A DNA stretch of 64,000 nt from Frigoribacterium sp. SL97 (GCF_026625765.1 NZ_CP113062.1:2232001-2296000), one strand, 5' to 3'. Positions 48,611 through 57,421 are shown, counted from the first letter of the stretch. A program made the numbers and translations. The notes: generated from the sequence alone by a model not told the origin.

Positions 48611-49369
48611 TCATGTGGGCACCGCCACAGCTCGAGCTCCGAGGACCGGCCTGGTCCGACCGCCGCGCGGCTTCGACCTTGACCAGGCGATGTGGCGCCA
48701 AGCCTCTGCGGCGACCTCGTAGCCGTCGTCGACGAGGTGCTCCTCGAGGTGGTCGACCATGGCTCCTTCGATGGCGAGTACGACGTCGTCGTCCACCTCG
48801 GCGATGCCGGCCACCATGGATTCGACCCGGCGGCATGCTCCGGCCGTGCCGGCCTCGAGCTGCTGGAACATCTGCGGCTTGGCGAGGAGGTCCGGCTGCT
48901 GGCTGATGGCGGTGTTGATGATCCGTTCGAGGACGGAGTTGACGAGGGGGCTGGTGCTGATGAGGCCGGTGACGCTGCGCCTGCGGCTCAGCTTCTCAGC
49001 GGTGGAGACGTCACTGACGGTGTGGCTGCGAGGGGTGATGCCGGCGCGGTCGGAGACCCAGCCGCGGGAGGCGAGGATGTCGCTCCGTGCGGTCTCGTGT
49101 CGTTCGACGCGACGTTGAGCGGCCCGGGCGCCGCGGCGCAGCGTGTCGGGTGCGAGCTCGTCGCGCTCACGCAGGAACGTAGCCCCGCCGTCGACCAGGT
49201 GGCCGATGAGAGCGTTGGTGACCTGCCAGTGGGTAGGCGGCGCCGCGGCGGGTAGCGCGATGACGGTGACCTGTTGCTCGTTGACGACGTGGCGGAGGGT
49301 CAGGGTGAGTGCGGCGAGGCTGCCACCCTCTGTGCGGAAGCCGCGGAGCCGACTGGTGTCGTCAGTCAT
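48611..49369 (-). CDS. Hypothetical protein
   Basis: 252 aa. An N-terminal part with LTLTLRHVVNEQQVTVIALP, a basic helical middle (RRGARAAQRRVERHETARSD), ISTSPLVNSVLERIINTAI, and a C-terminal acidic/hydrophobic helix. No signal peptide. Overlaps both neighbours, in the sbcD operon. Not recognised. Confidence 0.55.
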   Translation of the reverse strand: MTDDTSRLRGFRTEGGSLAALTLTLRHVVNEQQVTVIALPAAAPPTHWQVTNALIGHLVDGGATFLRERDELAPDTLRRGARAAQRRVERHETARSDILASRGWVSDRAGITPRSHTVSDVSTAEKLSRRRSVTGLISTSPLVNSVLERIINTAISQQPDLLAKPQMFQQLEAGTAGACRRVESMVAGIAEVDDDVVLAIEGAMVDHLEEHLVDDGYEVAAEAWRHIAWSRSKPRGGRTRPVLGARAVAVPT

Positions 49370-49502
49370 GCGCAGGCTCCACCGTGTCGGCGTCCTGCGC
49401 GATCGCTTGTGCCCGGGCCTGGTCTTCGAGCACGAGGGCCATCAGACCGTCGTCGGGGAGGTCGGCGAGCGGGTCGTCTCGCCTGTTGCGGCGGCCGCTC
49501 AT
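49362..49502 (-). CDS. 46-aa acidic ORF
   Basis: MSGRRNRRDDPLADLPDDGL, MALVLEDQARAQAIAQDADT, VEPAHD. Starts inside the end of the 49499 gene and ends 8 bp inside the next one, so it is positioned as a coupled gene. Function unknown. Confidence 0.45.
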   Translation of the reverse strand: MSGRRNRRDDPLADLPDDGLMALVLEDQARAQAIAQDADTVEPAHD

Positions 49503-50227
49503 GCGTGCGGCCCGAAGGTAGTGACGGTCCGCCAGGTGGTTTCGGCGTCCGTGTAGCCCCTCTCGAGGAGGCGTTCGGTGAGCTCGGGGACGTGCTGGGT
49601 TGACCAGAGCATGACGACGTCACCGCGCTCGTTGGTGGCAGCCTCGATGGCCTCGGAGGCGCGGAGGGAGATGACCTCGCGGGCCCTGACGGGCAGAGAT
49701 GCGGTGTTGCCGGCGCGCGGCCCGTAGACCATGTCGGGGCGCTCGGCGATGACTGTGCGGGGGAGCTTCACGACGATGCGGCTGCTGATGGCGGAGGCGA
49801 CGGCGCCGACGAATGTCCAGCGCTGAATGACCTCTTCGCGGGTCGCGTCGTGGGCCTGCCAGGTGGGGTGGTCCTGGCGGAAGCCGCGCAGCACCTCGTC
49901 CGCGCTCAGCCACCCGAGGTGGCGGGCGAGCGCCTTGCTCGCCAGGGAACTCCGGCGATAGGCCCAGCGACGGGTGATGTCGCGGAGTCGTCTGCTGACG
50001 CCGGAGGGGCCACTGGTGTGGATGGTGGCGCCCGCTCCTTCGAGGGCGGTGACGTCCTTCTCGATGGCCGCGAAGTACGGCACGGGTGCGAGGCCGGAAA
50101 CGGCGACGAGGGTGATCGTGTGGCTGTCGGTGCGGAAGGCGGTCGTCGCCGTCGATGCGGAGGTGGCGTCGTGCCGGCTGCCGGCGACAGCGACAGCGAC
50201 AGCGACAGCCCCGGTGCTCGTCGTCAC
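49499..50227 (-). CDS. Hypothetical protein
   Basis: 242 aa from GTG 50227 (GTGA overlap with the sbcD stop). AVAVAVAVAG near the start is encoded by GACAGC-type hexamer repeats. Then HTITLVAVSGLAPVPYFAAI, EKDVTALEGAGATIHTSGPS, SSRIVVKLPRTVIAERPDMV, RASEAIEAATNERGDVVMLW. Resembles an alpha/beta nucleotide-type fold but no motif is convincing. Confidence 0.55.
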   Translation of the reverse strand: MTTSTGAVAVAVAVAGSRHDATSASTATTAFRTDSHTITLVAVSGLAPVPYFAAIEKDVTALEGAGATIHTSGPSGVSRRLRDITRRWAYRRSSLASKALARHLGWLSADEVLRGFRQDHPTWQAHDATREEVIQRWTFVGAVASAISSRIVVKLPRTVIAERPDMVYGPRAGNTASLPVRAREVISLRASEAIEAATNERGDVVMLWSTQHVPELTERLLERGYTDAETTWRTVTTFGPHA

Positions 50228-51444
50228 TTCTTGCCTCCGTCGACGGTGAGGTTCTCCGCCGCCGAGAGGAGGTGGTCGAGGTTGATGTGTGCGGGCAGCT
50301 CGTGCATGGCCCAGGTCCGGAGCGCGTCCTGCGGGTCTGTCTTCTCAGGGATGCTGACGCGGGGCGCGGTCACCTCGCGGGGCTTCGGCCGGGGCTTCGT
50401 GTCGGCGAGGATGGCGCCGGCGGAGGCGATGGCCTTCCGGATGGAACGGGGCACCTCGGGCTCCCCGGTGGCGAGGTGGAGCTGCACGAGGGTGCCTGCC
50501 TCGAGTGCTGCGAGCTCGGTGGTGTGCGCCTCGTCGTCGAGGTCGATTGAGGTCATGACGCGGGCAGGCGTGGCGATTCGCTCGACGGTGAGCGTGCCGT
50601 CGGAGTCGACGGTGACGAGGTTGCCGCCCTTGGCGTCTCGCATGTCGGTGAAGGTGAGTCGGTTGGGGCTGCCGGCGTACCAGAGCTTCGCTCCGACCTT
50701 CTGTGGGGTGTGGATGTGGGAGAGCGCCCCGTAGGAGAACGGCAGCTGCTCGAGCTTCTTGCGGTCGAGGACGGGCTCGGAGAACAGGTGCGCGGCGTCG
50801 ACCTCGGAGCCGCGCTTGAACCCTTCGGTGACGGCGTCGAGGCGGAGGTCGTCGACGGTGACATGGGAGGCGATGATGAGCGGGGAGGTCGAGTCGGCTT
50901 CGGCAGTGAGCTGGGTGAGGGTCTCGAGGCCGTGGTCGGAGACGATGCGGTCGCTCTCCTCGTGCTTGGCGTCGAGCTTGCCGAGGTCGGAGAGGATCTG
51001 GTTCTTCGACATCCACGGGAGGGCGGCGACCTGCAGGCCGCTCTCGAGCCGGACCAGCTGCGGGTCGGAGACGACGTGCACGGTGGTGCCGCGGGCGCGG
51101 AGCATCTGGGCGAGGACATGGATGGCTGAGCGGTGGTCGCTCGGGACGCCGTTGCGGTTGTGGTTGCCGTCAAGGATGACGAGGGGGATGCCAGCCTCAC
51201 CGAGGGGCGCGTAGGCGTCGGCGAACATCAGCAGCGCCTCCTGCGACGGGGCTCCGTTCTTGAACGAGTCGCCGGCGGAGATGAAGGCGTCGACGCGGCG
51301 CTCGATAGCGACGGTGACGAGGTGGCTCATGACTGCCTGGTTCGACTCCCACAGTGTGTTGCGGCCGGTGGTGGCGTTGAGGGTGCCGTGCGTTGTGGCG
51401 TCGAGGTGCTCGTCGCCGGTGTGCATGAAGGTCAGCTTCGTCAT
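50224..51444 (-). CDS. sbcD: SbcD/Mre11-like nuclease
   Basis: 406 aa. Phosphoesterase motifs in order: FMHTGDEHLD, AFISAGDSFKNGAPS, LVILDGNHNRNGVPSDH, IIASHVTVDD, LSHIHTPQ. Mn-dependent nuclease partner of SbcC, here encoded five genes away. ATG exactly 18 nt from the class A motif (51453-51462). First gene of a five-gene coupled operon. Confidence 0.9.
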   Translation of the reverse strand: MTKLTFMHTGDEHLDATTHGTLNATTGRNTLWESNQAVMSHLVTVAIERRVDAFISAGDSFKNGAPSQEALLMFADAYAPLGEAGIPLVILDGNHNRNGVPSDHRSAIHVLAQMLRARGTTVHVVSDPQLVRLESGLQVAALPWMSKNQILSDLGKLDAKHEESDRIVSDHGLETLTQLTAEADSTSPLIIASHVTVDDLRLDAVTEGFKRGSEVDAAHLFSEPVLDRKKLEQLPFSYGALSHIHTPQKVGAKLWYAGSPNRLTFTDMRDAKGGNLVTVDSDGTLTVERIATPARVMTSIDLDDEAHTTELAALEAGTLVQLHLATGEPEVPRSIRKAIASAGAILADTKPRPKPREVTAPRVSIPEKTDPQDALRTWAMHELPAHINLDHLLSAAENLTVDGGKK

Positions 51445-51486
51445 GCTCCGCCCATGCGCGGCAGCCATCCCCGATACGGTCGAGGG

Positions 51487-51993
51487 GTGGTAGACGACGC
51501 GTACGGCATCCCCTCAACGGTCCATTCCGCTCTCGATGAGGAGCTCTACGCACTGATCGGGAGGACTGCCGCTCTCGGCGCACTGCTTGAGGACCGGTTG
51601 GCCGCTCTCGTGAGTCAGGTCTCGAACGGGCCGCAGCGCGAGGCGTTCCAGATGCTGGGGTCTGCCAGCCAGAAGCTGCTTCGTCGGCGTCTCGCCGCCT
51701 ACGACCAGAACGCTCGGGAGCGCGAGTTTGCGGTGGCCGCGAGCCAGCTAGTCATCGATGCTCAAGAGGCGTTGCGCGACCGGCACGACATCGTGCACCG
51801 CGTCTGGTCGCAGATCACACCGGACGTCTGGGTCGGCCGCAAGGCTGATCGGGGCGCTGGAGACGCTGACTGGATGGAGGCCCGCATCTTCACCCGCCTG
51901 GCGTTCACCGAGGTCTTCGACCGGCAGGTCGACCTCATCAAGCAGACCGGCGAACTCATCGCGACAGCAGGGAGTTTCCCCCGCCGTCCGTGA
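51487..51993 (+). CDS. Hypothetical helical protein
   Basis: 168 aa from GTG 51487. ALDEELYALIGRTAALGALL, EDRLAALVSQVSNGPQREAF, ALRDRHDIVHRVWSQITPDV (an RxxxxH...-type segment), FDRQVDLIKQTGELIATAGS. All-helical. Divergent from sbcD and convergent with pth2. Resembles small helical proteins of unknown function. Confidence 0.6.
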   Translation: MVDDAYGIPSTVHSALDEELYALIGRTAALGALLEDRLAALVSQVSNGPQREAFQMLGSASQKLLRRRLAAYDQNAREREFAVAASQLVIDAQEALRDRHDIVHRVWSQITPDVWVGRKADRGAGDADWMEARIFTRLAFTEVFDRQVDLIKQTGELIATAGSFPRRP

Positions 51994-51998
51994 CGCTG

Positions 51999-52685
51999 TC
52001 AGTCGGTGACGGCGATGGCTGTGAGAGAGCCGGGCTCGATCTCGGTTCGGCCGGCGTCGTGGATGGCGTCTCGGACGCCGCGAGAGGCGACGATGTCCTC
52101 GAGCTCCTTGCCGCTGACGAAGGACACGTCGCACTCGATGGCGTCGGGCTCGGGTGACTCGTCGGTGTTGAGGAACCAGGTGAAGAGGGCGTGCGCAGCT
52201 TGCGCTGCGGCCTTCCCGGTCGACATGTCGAGGTCGGCGTTGAGGAGGATGCTGGCGGTGGGCGTGAGGACCTTCGTCGGGGTCCCCTCGGGAAGCTGAG
52301 TGCCGCTGACCTGCAGGCGGCGGAGGTTGTTCGGCAGCTCGTCGGCCATCATCGGGCGGAACGCGATGGCTTCGGCGTCACCGCGGGTCACGATGGTCGC
52401 TTCGGTGAGGCTGGTGGATCCGACGAGCCGCTCGTAGGTGGCTCGGTCAGCACGGCGGACTGTCTTGGCGATGGGGCCGTTGAGCCATGAGCTCCATGCG
52501 CGGGCGATGTGCCTGACTGCGAGGCGCTCGGTCTCGTCGAGGCTGTCGTAGCCGACCATGTCGCGGGCGTACATCTTGACGCTGGCGTCGGCGACTGCTC
52601 GGATGGCATCGAGGGCGGGCGCGGGGCGCTCCTTGTCGACGCAGACCACGATGGGTTGCACGAACTCGTGTCTCTGGCTCGGCAC
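51999..52685 (-). CDS. Peptidyl-tRNA hydrolase, PTH2-like
   Basis: 228 aa from GTG 52685 after CTCGAGAGGAACACC. The C-terminal 115 residues match PTH2: SILLNADLDMSTGKAAAQAA then HALFTWFL, and HDAGRTEIEPGSLTAIAV. The N-terminal half (RPAPALDAIRAVADASVKMY) is an extension. Releases peptidyl-tRNA after abortive translation. PTH2 is mainly archaeal/eukaryotic but occurs in Actinobacteria and phages. The leader has a GTGAGCG hairpin. Confidence 0.8.
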   Translation of the reverse strand: MPSQRHEFVQPIVVCVDKERPAPALDAIRAVADASVKMYARDMVGYDSLDETERLAVRHIARAWSSWLNGPIAKTVRRADRATYERLVGSTSLTEATIVTRGDAEAIAFRPMMADELPNNLRRLQVSGTQLPEGTPTKVLTPTASILLNADLDMSTGKAAAQAAHALFTWFLNTDESPEPDAIECDVSFVSGKELEDIVASRGVRDAIHDAGRTEIEPGSLTAIAVTD

Positions 52686-52992
52686 GGTGTTCCTCTCGAG
52701 AGTGAGCGTGAATCTCGCTCACCTTTTTCTGTGGTCTTTCAGCGATTCTCTAGGTTCGAGGACCCCTGATCGGGCGATTTTAGGGTGGACGTCTACCCCA
52801 TTACGAGGGACACGCGTGGTGACCTTTCGTCCAAACCGTCAAGGGGGACAATCAGACAGGTCGGTCGACTCTGGCCCCTGACCAGCGATTTCTGTAACAC
52901 GAGACCGTTCGGAGTGCTTCCGGATTAGGGCTGGACCAACTCGATACTTCGCAGCATCGAACGCTAGTGGCAGCGGCAGGTGTGGTGTGCGG
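52686..52992. other. Intergenic promoter region with hairpin
   Basis: GTGAGCGTGAATCTCGCTCAC (about 52,701-52,721) followed by CTTTTT forms a plus-strand terminator-like hairpin, also present in the pth2 leader on the other strand. The CGATTTTAGGGT repeat lies at 52775-52786. No ORF seen. Lower GC than the surroundings. Confidence 0.4.
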
Positions 52993-54138
52993 TCAGGCCG
53001 CCAACACGCTCCGCGTCGACCTCTCGAGCCGCGCGGCGATCAGCGGCAGGAACGGCTCATGAGCCTCCACACCGATGCTGCGGAACCCAGCAAGGCGAGC
53101 GGCCTCGACAGTCGTGCCGGACCCCAAGAACGGGTCAAGGACGACTCCGTCGGACGGAGTCACGAGCCGGATAGCCCAGTCCATCAGCGCCAACGGCTTC
53201 ACCGTGGGGTGCCGGACACCGTCGACGACGGGACGCTCGCGCGGTTGCGCCCGCGGCACGTACTTGAACGGCTGCGGGTCCTCGAGGAAGACCGGGTAGA
53301 ACCTGCTGGGGCCGCCGCGATCGTCGTACTCGACGCCGCCCTGGCTCATCCCCCAGCCGTCGCCGGCCGGCGCCCCGCGACCGCGGGTGCCGCTGCGCGA
53401 CACGGTCGGCTCGTTCGCCGCGTCGAGCGCCGCTGCGGCTGACGCGTCGAAGACGATGTTCGTCGGCCATCTCCCCTCGGCGTCGTAGTTGGGCCTTGTT
53501 CCGAGCGCGGAGAAGTCACCGTAGATGCTGTACTGCGCCTGCGGGGTGCCCCAGTCGGCGTGCTGGTTCTTGCTCTTGGTCTCCGCCTCGTCGGCGGCGT
53601 TGCGGAACGGCGTGCGGACGGCGTCGATGTTCATGCCGCCGACACCCCAGCTGTCGATGTTCTGCTGCACGGTGCCCTCGAGGGGCTTCTGCGCCATGAG
53701 GATTGGCTCGTACCCGGGCTTGAGGGTGTGCTTGGTCTTCGGGAAGACGTCGGCGCGCACCCACTGGAGCTGGTCTCGCATGCGGAAGCCGGCGAGGCGG
53801 ATGGACATGCCCATGAGGTCTTGCGTGCGAGTGCTGGCGAAGGCGAGCAGGTACCCGCCGGGCTTGAGGACTCGGAGCGCTTCGTCCCAGAGCGCGGGCG
53901 GCGGTACGAACCGGTCCCAGGCGTTGTCCATGAAGCCGCGCCCGCCGGGGATGAACGCCCGGTCGCCGGTGAGCCACTGGGTGAGCGCTGCGGCGACCTT
54001 CTTCGCTGGCAGGTCGGCGAGTCCGTAGGGCGGGTCGCAGACGATGCTGTCGACGGAGTTACTCTCGAGCGTGGCGAGGATGTCCAAACTGTTGCCGGCG
54101 TGAACTGTCGTCGTCTCGTCGGCATACCAGGCGTTCAC
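52993..54138 (-). CDS. DNA methyltransferase (N4-cytosine/N6-adenine, beta class)
   Basis: 381 aa from GTG 54138 (GTGA overlap). Motif IV VDSIVCDPPYGLAD comes first and the SAM site VVLDPFLGSGTTVEAARLAG is C-terminal: beta-class order. HPTVKPLALMDWAIRLVT and GGYLLAFASTRTQDLMGMSI also fit. No restriction enzyme is adjacent; likely protects element DNA from restriction or regulates. Confidence 0.88.
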   Translation of the reverse strand: MNAWYADETTTVHAGNSLDILATLESNSVDSIVCDPPYGLADLPAKKVAAALTQWLTGDRAFIPGGRGFMDNAWDRFVPPPALWDEALRVLKPGGYLLAFASTRTQDLMGMSIRLAGFRMRDQLQWVRADVFPKTKHTLKPGYEPILMAQKPLEGTVQQNIDSWGVGGMNIDAVRTPFRNAADEAETKSKNQHADWGTPQAQYSIYGDFSALGTRPNYDAEGRWPTNIVFDASAAAALDAANEPTVSRSGTRGRGAPAGDGWGMSQGGVEYDDRGGPSRFYPVFLEDPQPFKYVPRAQPRERPVVDGVRHPTVKPLALMDWAIRLVTPSDGVVLDPFLGSGTTVEAARLAGFRSIGVEAHEPFLPLIAARLERSTRSVLAA

Positions 54139-54494
54139 GCTGCGAGCTGCTGGTCGTAAGCGCTGAGGAAGCGGGCGTGCACGTCGGGCAGGAGGAGCGG
54201 GTTCCACGACGTCGCGACGACGCCGGTGAGGTCCTCGGTGGTGGGGCGAGCGAGGTCGTCCCATCGCGCACCGCAGGTGCTGCACTCGAGGACGGGGCCG
54301 GTCTCACCGGCGGTCTCGGTGACGTGGGTCTTGCAGGTGCCGCAGACGTGCGCGGTGAGGATGCCCGCGGGCAGCTCGCAGGTGTCGCAGCGGCCGTCGA
54401 CGTCGACGGAGCCGCGGCAGCAGCCGCTGAGCGTGACAGGGCGGCGGGCGAACAGCTCGTCGAAGGTGAGGACCGGCTCAGCGTTCGTCATCAC
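54135..54494 (-). CDS. Zinc-ribbon protein
   Basis: 119 aa. Three Cys pairs: SGCCRGSVDVDGRCDTC, HVCGTCKTHV, LECSTCGARW. C-terminal helical part SWNPLLLPDVHARFLSAYDQ. Sits between the helical-repeat protein and the methyltransferase with 4-bp overlaps on both sides. May bind nucleic acid or a partner. Confidence 0.6.
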   Translation of the reverse strand: MMTNAEPVLTFDELFARRPVTLSGCCRGSVDVDGRCDTCELPAGILTAHVCGTCKTHVTETAGETGPVLECSTCGARWDDLARPTTEDLTGVVATSWNPLLLPDVHARFLSAYDQQLAA

Positions 54495-54850
54495 TTCTCA
54501 CCTCGCGTGATGCTCGAGACGTAGCTGGTGCGTCGCTTCTCGGCGGCGCGGTCGGCGGCCCGGTACTGCTTCTGCAGCTTCTTGATGGTGCGCCGGGGAC
54601 GGGCGGCGAGCTTGAACAGCCCGGTGCTGGCCTTCGGGTTCTTGCAGATGATGGGCGCGATGTCGGCGCCGCCGGCGATGAGCAGGATCTGCCCGATCTC
54701 GTCGGTGATGGCGGGGTGCGCCGCGGCACGACGTCGCATCTCCACGTCGCCGAACTCGGCGATGTTCTTGAGCTGCTCGGACGTCACGTTGTCGGTCCAG
54801 ATGAAGTCGGGCCCGAAGTCGGTGAACTCGCCCGTCGTGGTGTCGGTCAT
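54491..54850 (-). CDS. Helical-repeat protein
   Basis: 119 aa. MTDTTTGEFTDFGPDFIWTD, then a VEMRRRAAAHPAITDEIGQI-LL unit and ADIAPIICKNPKASTGLF, similar to variant leucine-rich repeats that bind nucleic acid or protein. Basic C-terminus. The start is preceded by a class C site (CCGCACAGAAGAGGC, ATG). Divergent from the Dam-like gene. Confidence 0.55.
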   Translation of the reverse strand: MTDTTTGEFTDFGPDFIWTDNVTSEQLKNIAEFGDVEMRRRAAAHPAITDEIGQILLIAGGADIAPIICKNPKASTGLFKLAARPRRTIKKLQKQYRAADRAAEKRRTSYVSSITRGEK

Positions 54851-54923
54851 GCCTCTTCTGTGCGGGCTCCGCGAGCACGGCTGGGAGGACCACTCAGGAC
54901 CACGCCCAGCCGCAGCGGCCACG

Positions 54924-54939
54924 GCCGCACAGAGCAGGC
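54924..54939 (+). promoter_or_regulatory. Class C start-associated motif GCCGCACAGAGCAGGC
   Basis: First G 16 nt before ATG 54940. The same form occurs before ATG 56376 (56360-56375), and inverted with one change before ATG 54850 (54851-54866). Includes a GAGGAGG/GAGCAGG ribosome site, unlike class A. Confidence 0.65.
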
Positions 54940-55464
54940 ATGACCGACACCACACCTGCACCCGCCCCCAAGGGCGGCTTCACCCACGAGTCCACCCGCA
55001 ACGAGTCGTTCGAGTGGTACACGCCGCCCGTGATCTTCGAGTCGCTGGGACTCGAGTTCGACCTCGACCCCTGCTCCCCCGGCGCCGGCAAGTCCTTCGT
55101 CCCGGCGCGGAAGCACTACACGATCGACGACGACGGCCTCGCATCCCCGTGGGAAGGGACGGTCTTCATGAACCCGCCCTACGGCGCCCACACGCCCGTG
55201 TGGATGAAGAAGCTCGCCGAGCACGGCGACGGCATCGCCCTCGTCTTCGCCCGCACTGACGTCCGCTGGTTCCAGGACGTCGCTGGCGGCGCCAGCATGG
55301 TCTGCTTCGTCAGCGGCCGGATCAAGTTCTTCAAGGGCAACATCACCGAGCAGGGCGGGACGCCCGGCGCCGGTTCGATGCTCGTGGCGTTCGGCGAGAA
55401 GTCCGCCAAGGCCCTGCTCGAGGCTGACCTCGGCCTCTGCTTCGTGCCCGCTCCGGGACAGTAG
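54940..55464 (+). CDS. Phage-type DNA N6-adenine methyltransferase (Dam family)
   Basis: 174 aa. ESFEWYTPPVIFESLGLEFD then LDPCSPG, and GTVFMNPPYGAHTPVW (catalytic NPPY), VCFVSGRIKFFKG. The short WYTPxxIF-LDPCSP type is common in phages. Second methyltransferase of the element. Class C motif at the start. Confidence 0.9.
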   Translation: MTDTTPAPAPKGGFTHESTRNESFEWYTPPVIFESLGLEFDLDPCSPGAGKSFVPARKHYTIDDDGLASPWEGTVFMNPPYGAHTPVWMKKLAEHGDGIALVFARTDVRWFQDVAGGASMVCFVSGRIKFFKGNITEQGGTPGAGSMLVAFGEKSAKALLEADLGLCFVPAPGQ

Positions 55465-55509
55465 GGCGCTCCCGGCGCCAGGCTCAGGCGGCCTGGCGCC
55501 GGTCGCGCA

Positions 55510-56256
55510 CTAGAAGTCCTGGCAGTCGCAGCGACCTGACGCCGGCAGGAGGAGGCCGCAGCCGGGCTCGGCGCAGGACTTCGGGGCGGGCCGCGTCACG
55601 GCCGCCTTGCGCCGCTCCTCCCGCGCCTCCGCTGCCTTCTTCGCGGCCTCGGGGACGCGGTACAGCGCCCCGTCGAGCTCGTCGTCGATGAGGGTGGCGA
55701 AGTTGGCGCTGCTCGTCAGCGACCGGTGCCACGATGCCGCCGTCGCGCCGCGGCGGTCGGCAGTGACATCGCCGAGACCAGACGCTGCGAGGGTCTCGAG
55801 CATGTGCTCCTCGCCTCCGTCGGCGTACGCGCGGACAGCCGGGCAGGCGGCGACGGTGTGCCTGAGGATGAGCACCCGCTCCTCCGCAGAGGACGACAGC
55901 ATGTGCTGGCCGAGCGCGGTGAGCTGGTAGGTCTTCATCTCCTCGTCGGGGACGACCTCGACGAGACCGAGGTAGCCCGCAGCGTCGAGGTAGTACGGCC
56001 CCTGCCGGGGCGAGAAGTTGAACACCTCGGCGACCGCATCGCCGGTGTCTGCGCCCTGGTCGACGAGGTCGACGATCGACGCGACCTTCTCGAGGTCGTT
56101 CGCCTGCGGGACGGGGAAGCTCTCGTCGACGACGTGGTCGGTGGCGTCGAGCCGGTGCGCCGTGCCGAAGCCGACCTCCGGTGCGGTCTGCAGCTTGTCC
56201 ACGAAGGCGCCGGTGGCGGCCCGCGGGTGGTCGGTTTCGAGGAAGGTCGTGGTCAT
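55510..56256 (-). CDS. HPR-module paralogue 8 with C-terminal Cys cluster
   Basis: 248 aa. MTTTFLETDHPRAATGAFVD then KLQTAPEVGF. The middle looks like a winged-helix or replication-regulator fold (NFSPRQGPYYLDAAGYLGLV, EMKTYQLTALGQHMLSSSAE). A C-terminal CAEPGCGLLLPASGRCDC could bind zinc. ATG 18 nt from class B (56263-56274), the only copy far from the main group. Confidence 0.65.
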   Translation of the reverse strand: MTTTFLETDHPRAATGAFVDKLQTAPEVGFGTAHRLDATDHVVDESFPVPQANDLEKVASIVDLVDQGADTGDAVAEVFNFSPRQGPYYLDAAGYLGLVEVVPDEEMKTYQLTALGQHMLSSSAEERVLILRHTVAACPAVRAYADGGEEHMLETLAASGLGDVTADRRGATAASWHRSLTSSANFATLIDDELDGALYRVPEAAKKAAEAREERRKAAVTRPAPKSCAEPGCGLLLPASGRCDCQDF

Positions 56257-56375
56257 GCCCTGTAGGTGTGCGGCACGAGGTGCCGCGCACCACGAAAGGC
56301 CTGATCACGGATCGTTCTCCGCACTCAGGGCTGCGCCGCTCGCACCCGTCCCGCGAGCTGCCGCACAGAGGAGGC

Positions 56376-56762
56376 ATGAGCCCCCACTCCTACGAGCACC
56401 TGCCGTCCCCGTTCGCGGTAGACACCATGGCCGCCGTCCGTGCCCTCGGCGAAGGCATCAATGCCGCCATCACCATGAGGGACGGCGAAGCCCACCTCGA
56501 CCTCATCGCCGTTGCTGTGCCCCTCCGCGGGACCGGCCTTGGCAGCGCCGCACTCAAGACCGTCCTCGAGCGTGCAGACGCCGCCGGCCTTCCCGTCGTC
56601 GTGGAGCCGAACAACGGTTTCGGCTGCGAGCTGGGGCGTCTCATCAGCTGGTACGGCCGCTATGGCTTCTCCCCCACCGGAGCCACGGCACCGTTCACGA
56701 TGCGCCGTCTGCCGCGCATGGATGTCGTGACTGAAACCGACCTTGGAGCATCACATGACTGA
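56376..56762 (+). CDS. GNAT-family acetyltransferase
   Basis: 128 aa, ATG after GAGGAGGC (class C site). DLIAVAVPLRGTGLGSAALK is the acetyl-CoA loop (V-x-x-x-xRGxGxG), then VVEPNNGFGCELGRLISWYG and RYGFSP. Substrate unknown. The end contains a class A motif and the 15-mer ACCGACCTTGGAGCA (56736-56750) serving the next gene. Confidence 0.8.
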   Translation: MSPHSYEHLPSPFAVDTMAAVRALGEGINAAITMRDGEAHLDLIAVAVPLRGTGLGSAALKTVLERADAAGLPVVVEPNNGFGCELGRLISWYGRYGFSPTGATAPFTMRRLPRMDVVTETDLGASHD

Positions 56763-57414
56763 CACGACGATGACTGCCGACCCGCCAGCTCTGGCCTCCG
56801 CACCCTTCACGGGAGCCACGCTCTTCGAGCCCGAGGCCGCAGCTGGCGACTCCCCTGCCGAGGTGACCGGCAAGGCCAAGAAGCCCGTCGTCGAGTTCAC
56901 ACTCATCAACCCGAACCAGCGCTGGTTCGTCATCTTCCTGCTGTTCCTGTTCGGCGCCATCCTCATGGCGAGCATCGTCTGGTCCTTCAACGCCATCGTG
57001 GAGATGAGCAGCTGGATGGCCCCGAACGACCACCTTCGCTGGCTCCCCGCGGTCTTCCTCGACATGGCCATCATCGGCTACAGCCTGACCCTGGCCGTGT
57101 TCCGCTTCCGCGAGAGCAAGCGCCTCCTCGAACGCGCCAAGGCGGGCCTGCCGCCCTTGACGACAGCCAGCGGTCGCCCGAAGAACAAGATCTGGATGAC
57201 CCGCACCGGCCTCATGGTCTCCACCGGGTTCTCCGTCATCGCCAACGCCACCCACACCCTCGACTACTGGGACGGGGACCTCTCCACGTACCAGTCCTGG
57301 ATCGGCATCGGCCTGTCCGCAGCCATCCCCGTGCTCGCCTTCTGGGCGACCGAGGAGATCATCCGGATCGCCTTCGCGGGTCCGGAGTCCGACGACCTGA
57401 CCGAGACGAAGTAG
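56755..57414 (+). CDS. Membrane protein, DUF2637-like
   Basis: 219 aa from ATG 56755 after CCTTGGAGCATCAC. Four hydrophobic helices: WFVIFLLFLFGAILMASIVW, WLPAVFLDMAIIGYSLTLAV, GFSVIANATHTLDYW and LSAAIPVLAFWATEEIIRI. The order W-x-x-P-x-x-x-D...TE resembles DUF2637 proteins of actinobacterial plasmids (spread/transfer membrane proteins). Long hydrophilic N-terminus. Confidence 0.6.
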   Translation: MTDTTMTADPPALASAPFTGATLFEPEAAAGDSPAEVTGKAKKPVVEFTLINPNQRWFVIFLLFLFGAILMASIVWSFNAIVEMSSWMAPNDHLRWLPAVFLDMAIIGYSLTLAVFRFRESKRLLERAKAGLPPLTTASGRPKNKIWMTRTGLMVSTGFSVIANATHTLDYWDGDLSTYQSWIGIGLSAAIPVLAFWATEEIIRIAFAGPESDDLTETK

Positions 57415-57421
57415 GCCCACC

